From Bradyrhizobium sp. CCGE-LA001 (GTDB taxonomy: Bacteria > Pseudomonadota > Alphaproteobacteria > Rhizobiales > Xanthobacteraceae): a DNA stretch of 64,000 nucleotides. This document shows positions 54,604 through 62,067 of this stretch, piece by piece. The position numbers were made by a program, and so were the translations under genes. Position 1 is the first letter of the stretch. Every line of letters begins with the position of its first letter. The DNA is taken from assembly GCF_000296215.2 (NCBI RefSeq), contig NZ_CP013949.1, positions 4,023,501 through 4,087,500 of the forward strand. The letters are read 5' to 3'. A model generated the notes under the pieces. It searched no databases. It was not told the DNA's origin and was given only the letters and a program-made list of their open reading frames with translations.

Positions 54604-54956
54604 AGCCTGTGGATTTGTGCGCAGCAAGTGGAGGGCGCACCATGCAAAATCTGTCGATCTGCGTCTGTGAATATGCTGCGGACAAGCTGTTGAACGATTG
54701 GTTTGCGTGGCGCTCGTGAGTGAGAGGGCACCCTGCGCAAGTAGCCTGCTCCGCCATTGCAAGCGGAGCGGCGCAATCTGGATCGGGCTCCACGCGCCCT
54801 CGACCCAGTGCGTAAAATTGCAACCTTCGCGTGCAGAAGATCTTGATCGGCTGTGATCTAGAGGTGATCGGCCGGCTTGAACGCACGCCGGGACCGCGTC
54901 GACTAACCGACAGAGTGCATAGGGATCAGTGGAACGTGATCGAAACTGCCCTTCCG
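54604..54956. other. Intergenic region before the TnpB-like/PspA gene
   Basis: About 350 bases. The only item of note is a 25-codon frame at 54642-54719 with GGAGG eight bases upstream (separate entry). The rest has no gene or terminator that I can support. It should hold the promoter of the membrane-stress operon. Confidence 0.45.
54642..54719 (+). CDS. Possible 25-residue microprotein
   Basis: ATG with GGAGGG upstream opens a frame reading MQNLSICVCEYAADKLLNDW and then FAWRS before TGA. The ribosome binding site is strong and the codons are normal, but the length gives no statistical support. It could be a leader peptide or chance. Confidence 0.25.
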   Translation: MQNLSICVCEYAADKLLNDWFAWRS

Positions 54957-54985
54957 AAAGCACTAAAATGGTGCTTTAGTGCTTT
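54957..54985. promoter_or_regulatory. Perfect 11-bp inverted repeat abutting the start of the TnpB-like/PspA frame
   Basis: AAAGCACTAAA (54957-54967), seven bases, and TTTAGTGCTTT (54975-54985) form a perfect inverted repeat that ends two bases before the ATG at 54988, where a ribosome binding site would normally lie. It may be an operator, an RNA hairpin that limits translation of the long form, or the remnant of an IS200/IS605 end hairpin. Confidence 0.65.
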
Positions 54986-54987
54986 TC

Positions 54988-56142
54988 ATGAGCCCGTCGC
55001 CCCGAAATGCCCCGTCCGCGCTGCGTTATCGGCTTGCCCCTGACCCCGCCGCCAAGGCCGCGCTTGAGGCGACATTCCGGGCCTATGACCGCATGATGGA
55101 GATTCTCGACGAGGTCGCGCGGACCCACAATTTGGGCTCCAACGTGGTCCTGCTCCACGCCCATGCCTATGAGCCGATCCGTAAGGAGACCGCGCTGCCG
55201 TCGCGTCTGGTGACCCTGGGCTTGCGTGACCGTGCCGATTATCGCGCGGCCCAAGGCCGCCGCCTGCCGCTCGACGACAAGCTCGCCAAGATCAAGGGGC
55301 CTGCCACCATCTCGATTGCGACCGTAGAAGGCCGCTTCAGCGTGCCCTTCGACTATGCGGGCTATGCCGAGGGCTGGGGGCAGAGCGTGCCCGCACACCT
55401 CATCCGGACCGACGACGGTTTCGAAGTTCACTACGGCGTCACGCCGAACAGTCTACCAGAGGAGGAGAACGCTATGGATAACATCGCTGCCGCTCCCGAC
55501 AATTTCCTGTCCCGTGTCGGGCGCCTGATCGCCGGAATCGCCTATGACGCGATCGAGCAGGCGGAAGGCAAGAACAAGCTCAAGGTGGTTGGACAGGCCA
55601 TCCGCGAGATCGAGCGCGCCGAGAGCGAGGCGCGCGATGCGCTCGCCGCAGCCCGGGCCGAGGAATACCGTCTCAACGCGCGCCGCAGCGAAATCGAGCG
55701 TGCGATGGCCGATCTGACCGCCAAGATCGAGGGCGCGATCGCCGATGGCCGCGACGATCTCGCCCGCGCCGGCATCGCGCGACAGATGGATCTGGAAGCG
55801 CAATTCGAAGTGCTCTCGCGGGCCATCGACGAGAACAACGAGAAGATCGAGCAATGCGTGACTTCGCTGCGTGCCGTGCTGTCGGCGCTTCAGGACGCCG
55901 AGCAGCGCCGCGCCGATCTCGAAAAGAGCGAGGCTGTCGCAAGCCAGCAGGCCTCGACATCGCCCAAGAAGCAGGGCGGCAGCTCTGCGGCGGCGAAGGC
56001 GCTGCGTGCGGGCAGGGCGGTGGCGCGGGCGACCGGCGTGCCGCCGGGCATCCCTTATTCGAGCGACATCGACGAGCTCAGCACGTTGCATCGCGACAAG
56101 GAAATTGCAGCGCGGCTGGCCCGGTTGAAGTCGGGCTCCTGA
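54988..56142 (+). CDS. PspA/IM30 protein with N-terminal TnpB-like domain (fused frame)
   Basis: This is a 384-residue frame. Residues 1-162 resemble the N-terminal half of TnpB/IS605 OrfB: 'LRYRLAPDPAAKAALEATFR' (TnpB-like start), 'LLHAHAYEPIRKETALPSRL', 'ATISIATVEGRFSVPFDYAG' and 'PAHLIRTDDGFEVHYGV' follow the order of its REC/wedge segments. No RuvC or zinc-ribbon part follows. Residue 163 onward is a complete PspA/IM30 protein of 222 residues ('FLSRVGRLIAGIAYDAIEQA', then long coiled coil to about residue 330) that coats stressed inner membrane. ATG 55474 inside the frame has GAGGAGGAG and is surely the native pspA start; ATG 54988 has no ribosome binding site. Both forms may be made. YqiJ-like and flotillin genes follow. 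Confidence 0.72.
   Translation: MSPSPRNAPSALRYRLAPDPAAKAALEATFRAYDRMMEILDEVARTHNLGSNVVLLHAHAYEPIRKETALPSRLVTLGLRDRADYRAAQGRRLPLDDKLAKIKGPATISIATVEGRFSVPFDYAGYAEGWGQSVPAHLIRTDDGFEVHYGVTPNSLPEEENAMDNIAAAPDNFLSRVGRLIAGIAYDAIEQAEGKNKLKVVGQAIREIERAESEARDALAAARAEEYRLNARRSEIERAMADLTAKIEGAIADGRDDLARAGIARQMDLEAQFEVLSRAIDENNEKIEQCVTSLRAVLSALQDAEQRRADLEKSEAVASQQASTSPKKQGGSSAAAKALRAGRAVARATGVPPGIPYSSDIDELSTLHRDKEIAARLARLKSGS
55458..55476 (+). promoter_or_regulatory. pspA: Strong internal ribosome binding site and start of the short PspA form
   Basis: GAGGAGGAG lies about six bases before ATG 55474, in frame with the long protein. It is the strongest ribosome binding site in this operon and decides the start of the 222-residue PspA product (55474-56142). 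Confidence 0.8.
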
Positions 56143-56152
56143 GTGCCGTGTC

Positions 56153-56812
56153 ATGAGCGCTCTGCTCGAACACGTCATGTCGCCGGAGGTCAGGCCGTTC
56201 GCGATCGCAGCGGCCATGATCGTCATCGTTGGCACGATCGAGGTGGTCTCGATGCTGGTGGGGGCTTCGCTCAGCGAGATGCTGGGCACCAACATCGATT
56301 TCGCTCACCCCAGCGACAATGGGGCGATCAATGCGATCTCGTGGATCAATGTCGGCGGTGTACCGCTCTTGATCTTCCTGCTGTTGCTGCTCGGCGCCTT
56401 TTCCATCACCGGCTTCCTGATCCAGGACGTCGCGCGGTTGGTGGCAGGTCCCTTGCCGGCGACGGTCGCCTCGGTCGGGGCGGTCGCCGCATCGGTTCCG
56501 CTGGTTCGCTTTGCCAGCCGTGCCATCGCGCGGGTCATTCCCAAGGACGAGAGCTACGCGGTCGGCCTCGGCGATCTCGTCGGCCGGATCGGTGAGGTCG
56601 TCATTGGTCCGCTCGATCAGGGGCCGCCGGGACGCGTCAGCGTCGCCGACATCCACGGCAACCGTCACTTCGTCTCGGCAGTCGCAGCACCTTCATCATC
56701 GCCTTTGCCGCAGGGAACGCTGGTTCTCCTGGTCGATCGCGACGGCACCCGCTTCGTGGCGGTGAAGGCCGACGATGAACTCAAACCTTCCAAGCCCAGT
56801 CTAAGCAGCTAG
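56153..56812 (+). CDS. yqiJ: YqiJ-like inner-membrane protein with OB-fold (NfeD/YuaF type)
   Basis: This is a 219-residue protein. Its N-terminal membrane part has hydrophobic segments at about residues 17-37, 70-93 and 100-122, and the family sequence 'IDFAHPSDNGAINAISWINV' between the first two, as in E. coli YqiJ. The C-terminal OB-fold (about residues 138-205) includes 'GDLVGRIGEVVIGPLDQGPP' and 'GTLVLLVDRDGTRFVAVKA'. YqiJ/YuaF proteins work with flotillins in membrane microdomains and envelope stress. It starts 10 bases after pspA and ends 23 before the flotillin gene. Confidence 0.88.
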   Translation: MSALLEHVMSPEVRPFAIAAAMIVIVGTIEVVSMLVGASLSEMLGTNIDFAHPSDNGAINAISWINVGGVPLLIFLLLLLGAFSITGFLIQDVARLVAGPLPATVASVGAVAASVPLVRFASRAIARVIPKDESYAVGLGDLVGRIGEVVIGPLDQGPPGRVSVADIHGNRHFVSAVAAPSSSPLPQGTLVLLVDRDGTRFVAVKADDELKPSKPSLSS

Positions 56813-56835
56813 CACGTCCATTATCGGAGAGAATC

Positions 56836-58533
56836 ATGTTCGACATCGCAGTCCCGGCCGTGATCGGCGTCGCGCTGATCGTCGTCCTGGGGATCGTCTT
56901 CACCATTCTATACAAGCGCGCCACGCGTGACGAAGCGTTCGTGCGCACCGGGCTCGGCGGCAAGAAGGTCGTGCTCGACGGCGGCGCCATGATCCTGCCG
57001 ATCTTCCATTCCTATGCCAGCGTCAATCTGAAGACGCTGCGGCTCACCGTCGAGCGCAAGGAGCGGGAATCCCTGATCACCAAGGACCGCCTGCGGGTCG
57101 ACATCGTCGCCGAATTCTACGTCCGCGTCCGCCCCGACGAGGAGAGCATCGCGCTCGCGAGCCAGACGCTGGGCGCGCTGACCAATGATGCCGAGGCGCT
57201 GCGCAACCAGGTCGAGGCGAAATTCGTCGACGGCCTGCGCTCGGTGGCCGCGACCATGAGCATCCTCGAGCTCCAGGAGAAGCGCTCCGACTTCGTCAAG
57301 CACGTGCAGTCCACCGTCGAGTCCGACGTGAAATCGAACGGTCTCGAGCTTGAATCGGTGTCGCTGACCAAGCTCGACCAGACCGACGTCAAGTTCTTCA
57401 ACCCGGAGAATTTCTTCGACGCGGAAGGTCTCACCCAATTGAAGACCGTCACCGAGACCCGGCGGCGCGATCGAAACGCCATCGTCCGCGACAACGAGGT
57501 GGCGATCGCGCAAAAGGACCTCGAAGCGCGGCAGCAGACCCTCGGGATCGAGCGGACCAAGAAGGAGGCCGAGCTCTCCCAGGAGCGCGACATCGCCAAC
57601 AAGACCGCGAGCACCCGCGCCGAGGTCGCGACTGCCACACAAACTGCGCGCCTGACCGAGGAAAATGCCCGCATCGACACCGACCGTGCCGTTGCCGAGA
57701 AGGAGGCGGGCGCCAAGCAGGTCAAGGAAACCGCGGTGATCGAATCCGATCTCGCCATCAACAAGCGCAAGACCGACGCCCAGCGCGAGATCCAGATCGC
57801 GACCCAGGAGAACGAGATCCAGATCGCCGCCAAGAGCAAGGAGACGTCGGAAGCGGTCACCGAAGCCAAGACGGCGGAGGCGCTCGCCGTCTCCGCGGAG
57901 GAAAAGGTCGTCACCGCGCGTGCCGTCGAGATCGCCGATCGCGCCCGTCTGACCCAGGTGCTGGCCGCACGGACCGAGGCCGAACGCAAATCGACCGAGC
58001 TGATCGTCGCCGCCGAGGCCGAGAAGAAGGCCTCGCTCGATCGCGCCGAGGCCGTGAAGACGCTGGCCACCGCGGAAGCCGAGTCCAACAAGATCAAGGC
58101 CGTCGGCGTCCGCAACATCGGTGAGGCCGAGGCCGCCGTGATCACCATGAAGAACGAGGCCCAGAACAAGCTAGGCAGCAACGTCATCGATTTCGAGATC
58201 GCCAAGAAGCGGATCGAGACCATGCCCTCGGCGCTGGCCGAGATGGTGAAGCCGATAGCCAACCTCAAGGACGTCCGCATCCTGCACACCGGAGGGGCGT
58301 TCGGCGGCAACGGCAATGGTGCCGGCGGCAATGTGGGCTTCGGCGAAGGCCTTGCCGGCGAGCTTCTGAAGGTGCACGCGCTGCGCCCGATGATCGACGA
58401 GATCCTGCGCCAGAGCGGCTTCACGCCGGACGACGATCCCGTAAAGGCGCTGGTCGGCGCGGTGACGGGAAAGAGCAACGGCGCCGCCGTGCCTGCGCCC
58501 TTGCCGGAGAAAACAAACGCCGCCGATCTATGA
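56836..58533 (+). CDS. yqiK: Flotillin family protein (YqiK-like)
   Basis: This 565-residue protein has an N-terminal membrane segment 'AVIGVALIVVLGIVFTILY' (about residues 6-24) and then the band-7/PHB domain ('DEAFVRTGLGGKKVVLDGGA' through 'VESDVKSNGLELESVSLTKL', about 33-185). A long Glu/Ala/Lys-rich coiled coil with EA-type repeats (about 205-450) follows, and a C-terminal flotillin oligomerisation region. Flotillins scaffold ordered membrane regions. It is the last gene of the PspA-YqiJ-flotillin operon; GGAGAG precedes the ATG. Confidence 0.93.
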   Translation: MFDIAVPAVIGVALIVVLGIVFTILYKRATRDEAFVRTGLGGKKVVLDGGAMILPIFHSYASVNLKTLRLTVERKERESLITKDRLRVDIVAEFYVRVRPDEESIALASQTLGALTNDAEALRNQVEAKFVDGLRSVAATMSILELQEKRSDFVKHVQSTVESDVKSNGLELESVSLTKLDQTDVKFFNPENFFDAEGLTQLKTVTETRRRDRNAIVRDNEVAIAQKDLEARQQTLGIERTKKEAELSQERDIANKTASTRAEVATATQTARLTEENARIDTDRAVAEKEAGAKQVKETAVIESDLAINKRKTDAQREIQIATQENEIQIAAKSKETSEAVTEAKTAEALAVSAEEKVVTARAVEIADRARLTQVLAARTEAERKSTELIVAAEAEKKASLDRAEAVKTLATAEAESNKIKAVGVRNIGEAEAAVITMKNEAQNKLGSNVIDFEIAKKRIETMPSALAEMVKPIANLKDVRILHTGGAFGGNGNGAGGNVGFGEGLAGELLKVHALRPMIDEILRQSGFTPDDDPVKALVGAVTGKSNGAAVPAPLPEKTNAADL

Positions 58534-58742
58534 ATGCCCATTCATTGCTGCGGAGAATTCGGAACGATAGAACAGGCCATGCGCGTCTCGCGTCGCGCAT
58601 GACTTCCGAGTGCGGGTCGACGGCGCGTTGAAACTGTCGATCGCGCTTCGGAGGAAGCTTTCGAGGCAACGCCATTTGTTGCAACGGCGCCTGCGCCGAT
58701 CGACGCCGGGCGCCGAAGCCTGTTTCGATCGGGAGATTTTCA

Positions 58743-59111
58743 ATGAAGCATTTTCTGTCTGGGCTGATCGCGATCGGAATCGCGATCGCTGCCGCGCCGT
58801 CTTTTGCGGCTGACGCCCGCAACGTCACCGTCGTCAACGAGACCGGCTATGGCATCAAGTTCCTTGGCTTCAACGCCCCGGACGATGGTCTGGATGAATG
58901 GGAGAACGAGCTCGAGAAGGTTTTGCAGAATCAGGCCAGCACCTATGTCGAATTCGACGAGGACGACGAGGGCTGTGTCTGGAACATCCGCGTCGACTGG
59001 CAGAACTATGACGAGGCGGTGCTCTGGAAGAACGTCAACCTCTGCAAGATGACGGCGCTGCGGCTGCGCTACGACCCCGGCACCAAGACCACCTCCTTCC
59101 TCGCCGAGTAG
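58743..59111 (+). CDS. Small periplasmic protein, unknown function
   Basis: This 122-residue protein has a signal peptide (core 'LIAIGIAIAAAPSF', cleavage after FAA near residue 22). The mature part, 'RNVTVVNETGYGIKFLGFNA', is beta-rich and acidic in the middle ('YVEFDEDDEGCVWNIRVDW'), with two Cys spaced as for one disulfide. I recognise the pattern as a conserved hypothetical secreted protein in Bradyrhizobium. GGGAG lies upstream of the ATG. Monocistronic, 209 bases after the flotillin gene; that gap shows no further gene. Confidence 0.75.
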   Translation: MKHFLSGLIAIGIAIAAAPSFAADARNVTVVNETGYGIKFLGFNAPDDGLDEWENELEKVLQNQASTYVEFDEDDEGCVWNIRVDWQNYDEAVLWKNVNLCKMTALRLRYDPGTKTTSFLAE

Positions 59112-59249
59112 CCCCGGCCGACATGGCAAGGGGGGAGGGCCGCGTCACGGCCCGTCCTCAGGCGCCTTGCGGAAAATGACGAATTCGTCTTTGCAAGCGC
59201 AACCGGCTTTGTTATACGCAGCCGCGCGCGAACGACTGGTTCGCCCTTT

Positions 59250-59324
59250 TCCTCGGTAGCTCAGCGGTAGAGCATCCGACTGTTAATCGGATGGTCGCTG
59301 GTTCGAATCCAGCCCGGGGAGCCA
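59250..59324 (+). tRNA. tRNA-Asn (anticodon GTT)
   Basis: The acceptor stem is TCCTCGG with CCGGGGA, then G and an encoded CCA. The anticodon arm TCCGA/TCGGA encloses loop CTGTTAA, giving GTT. The T arm has GGTTCGAATCC. 75 bases with CCA. Confidence 0.97.
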
Positions 59325-59543
59325 AATTCTTCAATAGAATCAAATAGATTTAAGCCGCCAGGCTGACGTGTTGCGCTCCACGGAGATGCTCTCGGAAGCA
59401 GATCCCCTTTTTCGTCCAGGAATCATCGGTTCCTGATCAGGGGCGGTCGGGTGCTACCTTCCGATGTCGGCGAAGGCGATCCGGCGGGCCGTCCGTTCGT
59501 TCACTATCGCAGGGCGATAGACCCCGACAGGTCGGCTGGCTTG

Positions 59544-60653
59544 CTAATTCGACCAAACCGCAGCTTTGCCGCGCACAACCGGAATTGGCGCTTCAATGAA
59601 AGCGACCTTGCTGAAGAAAGCGCCAAGGTAATCTTTGCAGTCAATCAGGCCGACCGGCTTATTGTCGTGGTTCTGCTCAAAGAACACACCAGTGGAGCCA
59701 ATCGACGTCGATATGAGCTCAGCATATGTTTTTACCTGATGAGGGCTCATCTCGCTCATCGAGAGCGTATTGATGACAAGGTCGAATTGCTGCCGGGGAA
59801 TGTGCGTTTGAGCCAAATAATTCGGGAGAAGACACACTTCTCCGCTCGATCCTTGAGCGATGCTGTTATCTGCATCCACAAGACGAGTTTCGCGATCAAG
59901 GGCCGTCGACAAGTACAGGCCGGAGAACAGGAGAGACTCGGGAAGGTCGCAAATCACGTATTGGCTTGGCTTGAGTGCGTTCAGCAGGCCTAAGCAGAGC
60001 GCGCCGTAGCCGCCGCCGATTTCGAGGATGCGAGGTGAGCGGCCACTGAACCGGTTCAGTATGTCGGAGAGGGCCATCAGGCTCATGCGTTCTTGATAGT
60101 TGACAACGTCGGAGTTCACGATGCGGCCCTTCCACCACCAGCCGCATTCGCCCAGAATGTTGGGCGCGTTCAGAACGAATTGCGACGGGATGTTGTTCGT
60201 CAACGCTTCCCAGTGCGTTATGAGCTGATCCCGTGTTTGATTGGTCCATCTCGTCTCCAGATCATCGGCGACCGGATCTGTCCCGCTGGTGCCTACGCCG
60301 GGTGCCATTTTTGTAAGATTATTTCCGCTGAAATTCTGCGAGCGGAAGCGCAGCAGCTCGATTTCCTGTGGTGTCAGTGTTGCGAGCAACTTGTAGCATC
60401 GGAGGTAATCATTCGAGATGTCGGCATCCCAATTAGCCGCAGGCATCGCAAAACTCTCGTCGATCTCCGGTTTGCTTGCGATGAGTTCACGCCGAATTCG
60501 AACGGAATCTGTGATCGCGGCGCCAAGACGCTGGGCCCGGAGAATGCTTGCTCCTGACAGCTTTTGATTTTCAAGGTGCGGAGCGATTTGCCGATCTTTC
60601 GGAAGTCTCGGCTGTGATCGAATTAGACGACCCACCATCTCAAAAACGCTCAA
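59544..60653 (-). CDS. Putative sugar O-methyltransferase
   Basis: This is a 369-residue protein. The C-terminal half has a Rossmann methyltransferase core: 'RILEIGGGYGALCLGLLNAL' is the SAM-binding motif I, 'QYVICDLPESLLFSGLYL' the acidic motif, and 'FDLVINTLSMSEMSPHQVKT' the later loop. This combination is that of the 'putative sugar O-methyltransferase' family found with polysaccharide genes. The N-terminal half ('NWDADISNDYLRCYKLLATL') is helical. The gene is clearly AT-richer than its neighbours and has different codon choice, lies by a tRNA gene and has no glycan partner nearby, so recent acquisition is likely. Confidence 0.75.
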   Translation of the reverse strand: MSVFEMVGRLIRSQPRLPKDRQIAPHLENQKLSGASILRAQRLGAAITDSVRIRRELIASKPEIDESFAMPAANWDADISNDYLRCYKLLATLTPQEIELLRFRSQNFSGNNLTKMAPGVGTSGTDPVADDLETRWTNQTRDQLITHWEALTNNIPSQFVLNAPNILGECGWWWKGRIVNSDVVNYQERMSLMALSDILNRFSGRSPRILEIGGGYGALCLGLLNALKPSQYVICDLPESLLFSGLYLSTALDRETRLVDADNSIAQGSSGEVCLLPNYLAQTHIPRQQFDLVINTLSMSEMSPHQVKTYAELISTSIGSTGVFFEQNHDNKPVGLIDCKDYLGAFFSKVAFIEAPIPVVRGKAAVWSN

Positions 60654-60898
60654 AGCCCGCTCCCATCAAGGGCAGGAAAGCTAACCTACAAGCTGGAATC
60701 GATCAACTCATGGTAGGCTAGCACGTTACTCGGCGAACGTTGACCGTTGGTCGACAGCCCAAGTTTATCCGTCCGCCTGCACAGAATCGCGCCCAAACAA
60801 ATGTGTGTGTTGGCGCTATCGCGCCGCGCGGGCGGCACCAAATCGACCCAATTCATGTCGAGCTTCGTAGCTGCCGGAATTTTACGGAGCATGATCCA

Positions 60899-61078
60899 AT
60901 GCGAGACGTCCAGGTTGACCGTTCCGAAATGGCCCCCTCGGTTCTGCCGGCAGATGTTCCCGAACTGAGCGACGACGAATGCCTGGCCTGCCTCGCGCGC
61001 GCCGTGGAGGCGCCCGACTCGGCGCGGCTGGACGAAGTTGCAGCGCTGATCGGCCGTCTCGCAGTCGCGATCGAATAG
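60899..61078 (+). CDS. 59-residue small protein, unknown function
   Basis: The frame reads 'MRDVQVDRSEMAPSVLPADV' and then 'PELSDDECLACLARAVEAPD', ending 'VAALIGRLAVAIE'. It is acidic and helical with a CxxC-like pair. ATG at 60899 has a GGAG about 12 bases upstream; an internal ATG at 60929 is an alternative. The GC content is back to genome level here. No function known; the 245 bases before it, up to 60654, hold no gene that I can support. Confidence 0.45.
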   Translation: MRDVQVDRSEMAPSVLPADVPELSDDECLACLARAVEAPDSARLDEVAALIGRLAVAIE

Positions 61079-61218
61079 AGGCTGCTCGTCTCCTGATGCG
61101 GTGAGTTGCGCCCCCGGCGGGCCGTCCGGGCCAACGCCATGTTGCGTTTTGGCCGGGCATGTACCAAAGATGCCGCCAGCTCATCTCAGCGGCATAGTCC
61201 GCATTTCAGGGTCCGCAA

Positions 61219-61881
61219 ATGTCCGGTTTCTCGACCGCGCGCCAAAAAATGGTCGATGGCCAGGTGCGCACCAGTGACGTCACCGACCGTCGTATTCTCG
61301 ATGCCATGCTCACCGTTCCGCGCGAGGCTTTCGTGCCCGTCAGCAGGCAGGCTTTGGCCTATCTCGACCTGGACCTTGATGTCAGCGAGGCGGGCGCCAA
61401 GCGGTTCCTGATCAAGCCGCAGTTGACCGGCAAGCTGCTCCAGGCCGCCGAAATCGGCGAGGGGGACGACGTTCTGGTCGTCGGTTGCGCCACCGGCTAT
61501 CTCGCCGCGCTGACGGCCAAGCTCGCGCGCCAAGTCACCGCGACCGAATGCGATTCGGCGCTGGCCGCGAAGGCCAAGGACGTCGTCGCCGCCCTGGGGC
61601 TCGCCAATGTCAGCTGCAAGGCTGCCTCCTGCGCCGAGGGCGATGCGTCCGCAGCGCCCTACGATGTGATCATCCTCAATGGTGCCACCGAGGTGACGCC
61701 GGAGGGGCTGTTTGGGCAGCTCAAGGAGGGCGGGCGCCTGGTGGGGGTTTCGGCCGAATCTAGGCCTCCGCGGGCCATGATCGTGACCCGTACCCACGGC
61801 GAATTCGGCCATCGGGCGCTGTTTGACGCCGCCGCCCCGGTCCTTCCCGGGCTGGAACGGGCCGCCGCCTTCGTGTTCTGA
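61219..61881 (+). CDS. Protein-L-isoaspartate O-methyltransferase-like protein
   Basis: This 220-residue protein of the PIMT family has the N-terminal 'STARQKMVDGQVRTSDVTDR' and 'AMLTVPREAFVPVSRQALAY', then the SAM site 'VVGCATGYLAALTAKLARQV' (about residues 92-111) and 'YDVIILNGATEVTPEGLFGQ'. The usual GTGSGY loop reads GCATGY here, so repair activity on isoaspartyl residues is not certain; this variant is normal upstream of tolC in rhizobia, as far as I can recall. It is 186 bases before tolC, and the spacer may hold the tolC promoter. Confidence 0.87.
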   Translation: MSGFSTARQKMVDGQVRTSDVTDRRILDAMLTVPREAFVPVSRQALAYLDLDLDVSEAGAKRFLIKPQLTGKLLQAAEIGEGDDVLVVGCATGYLAALTAKLARQVTATECDSALAAKAKDVVAALGLANVSCKAASCAEGDASAAPYDVIILNGATEVTPEGLFGQLKEGGRLVGVSAESRPPRAMIVTRTHGEFGHRALFDAAAPVLPGLERAAAFVF

Positions 61882-62067
61882 CGCACAACCGCCATAAAAT
61901 CCCGTTCCAAATCAGAAGTGTGGCCGGGATGCTGCACGTGAAGAGTTTCCACCGAGAACTACCCTGAGGTAGTTCCGTCGCGTTAATCCTCATCCTATGT
62001 TGCGGCGGGGCAACGACTCCACTCGGTAGACGGTAACCCAGCTCGCGGGCACGAGGTGGGCGTTACA

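Noticed and set aside
54988..55473. A complete IS200/IS605 insertion element
   Set aside because: No TnpA gene, no RuvC half of TnpB and no matching right-end hairpin were found; only the N-terminal part of a TnpB-like protein is present.
59250..61200. Integrative element with attachment sites at tRNA-Asn
   Set aside because: No integrase gene and no second copy of the tRNA 3' end were found downstream, so only a small atypical segment can be claimed.
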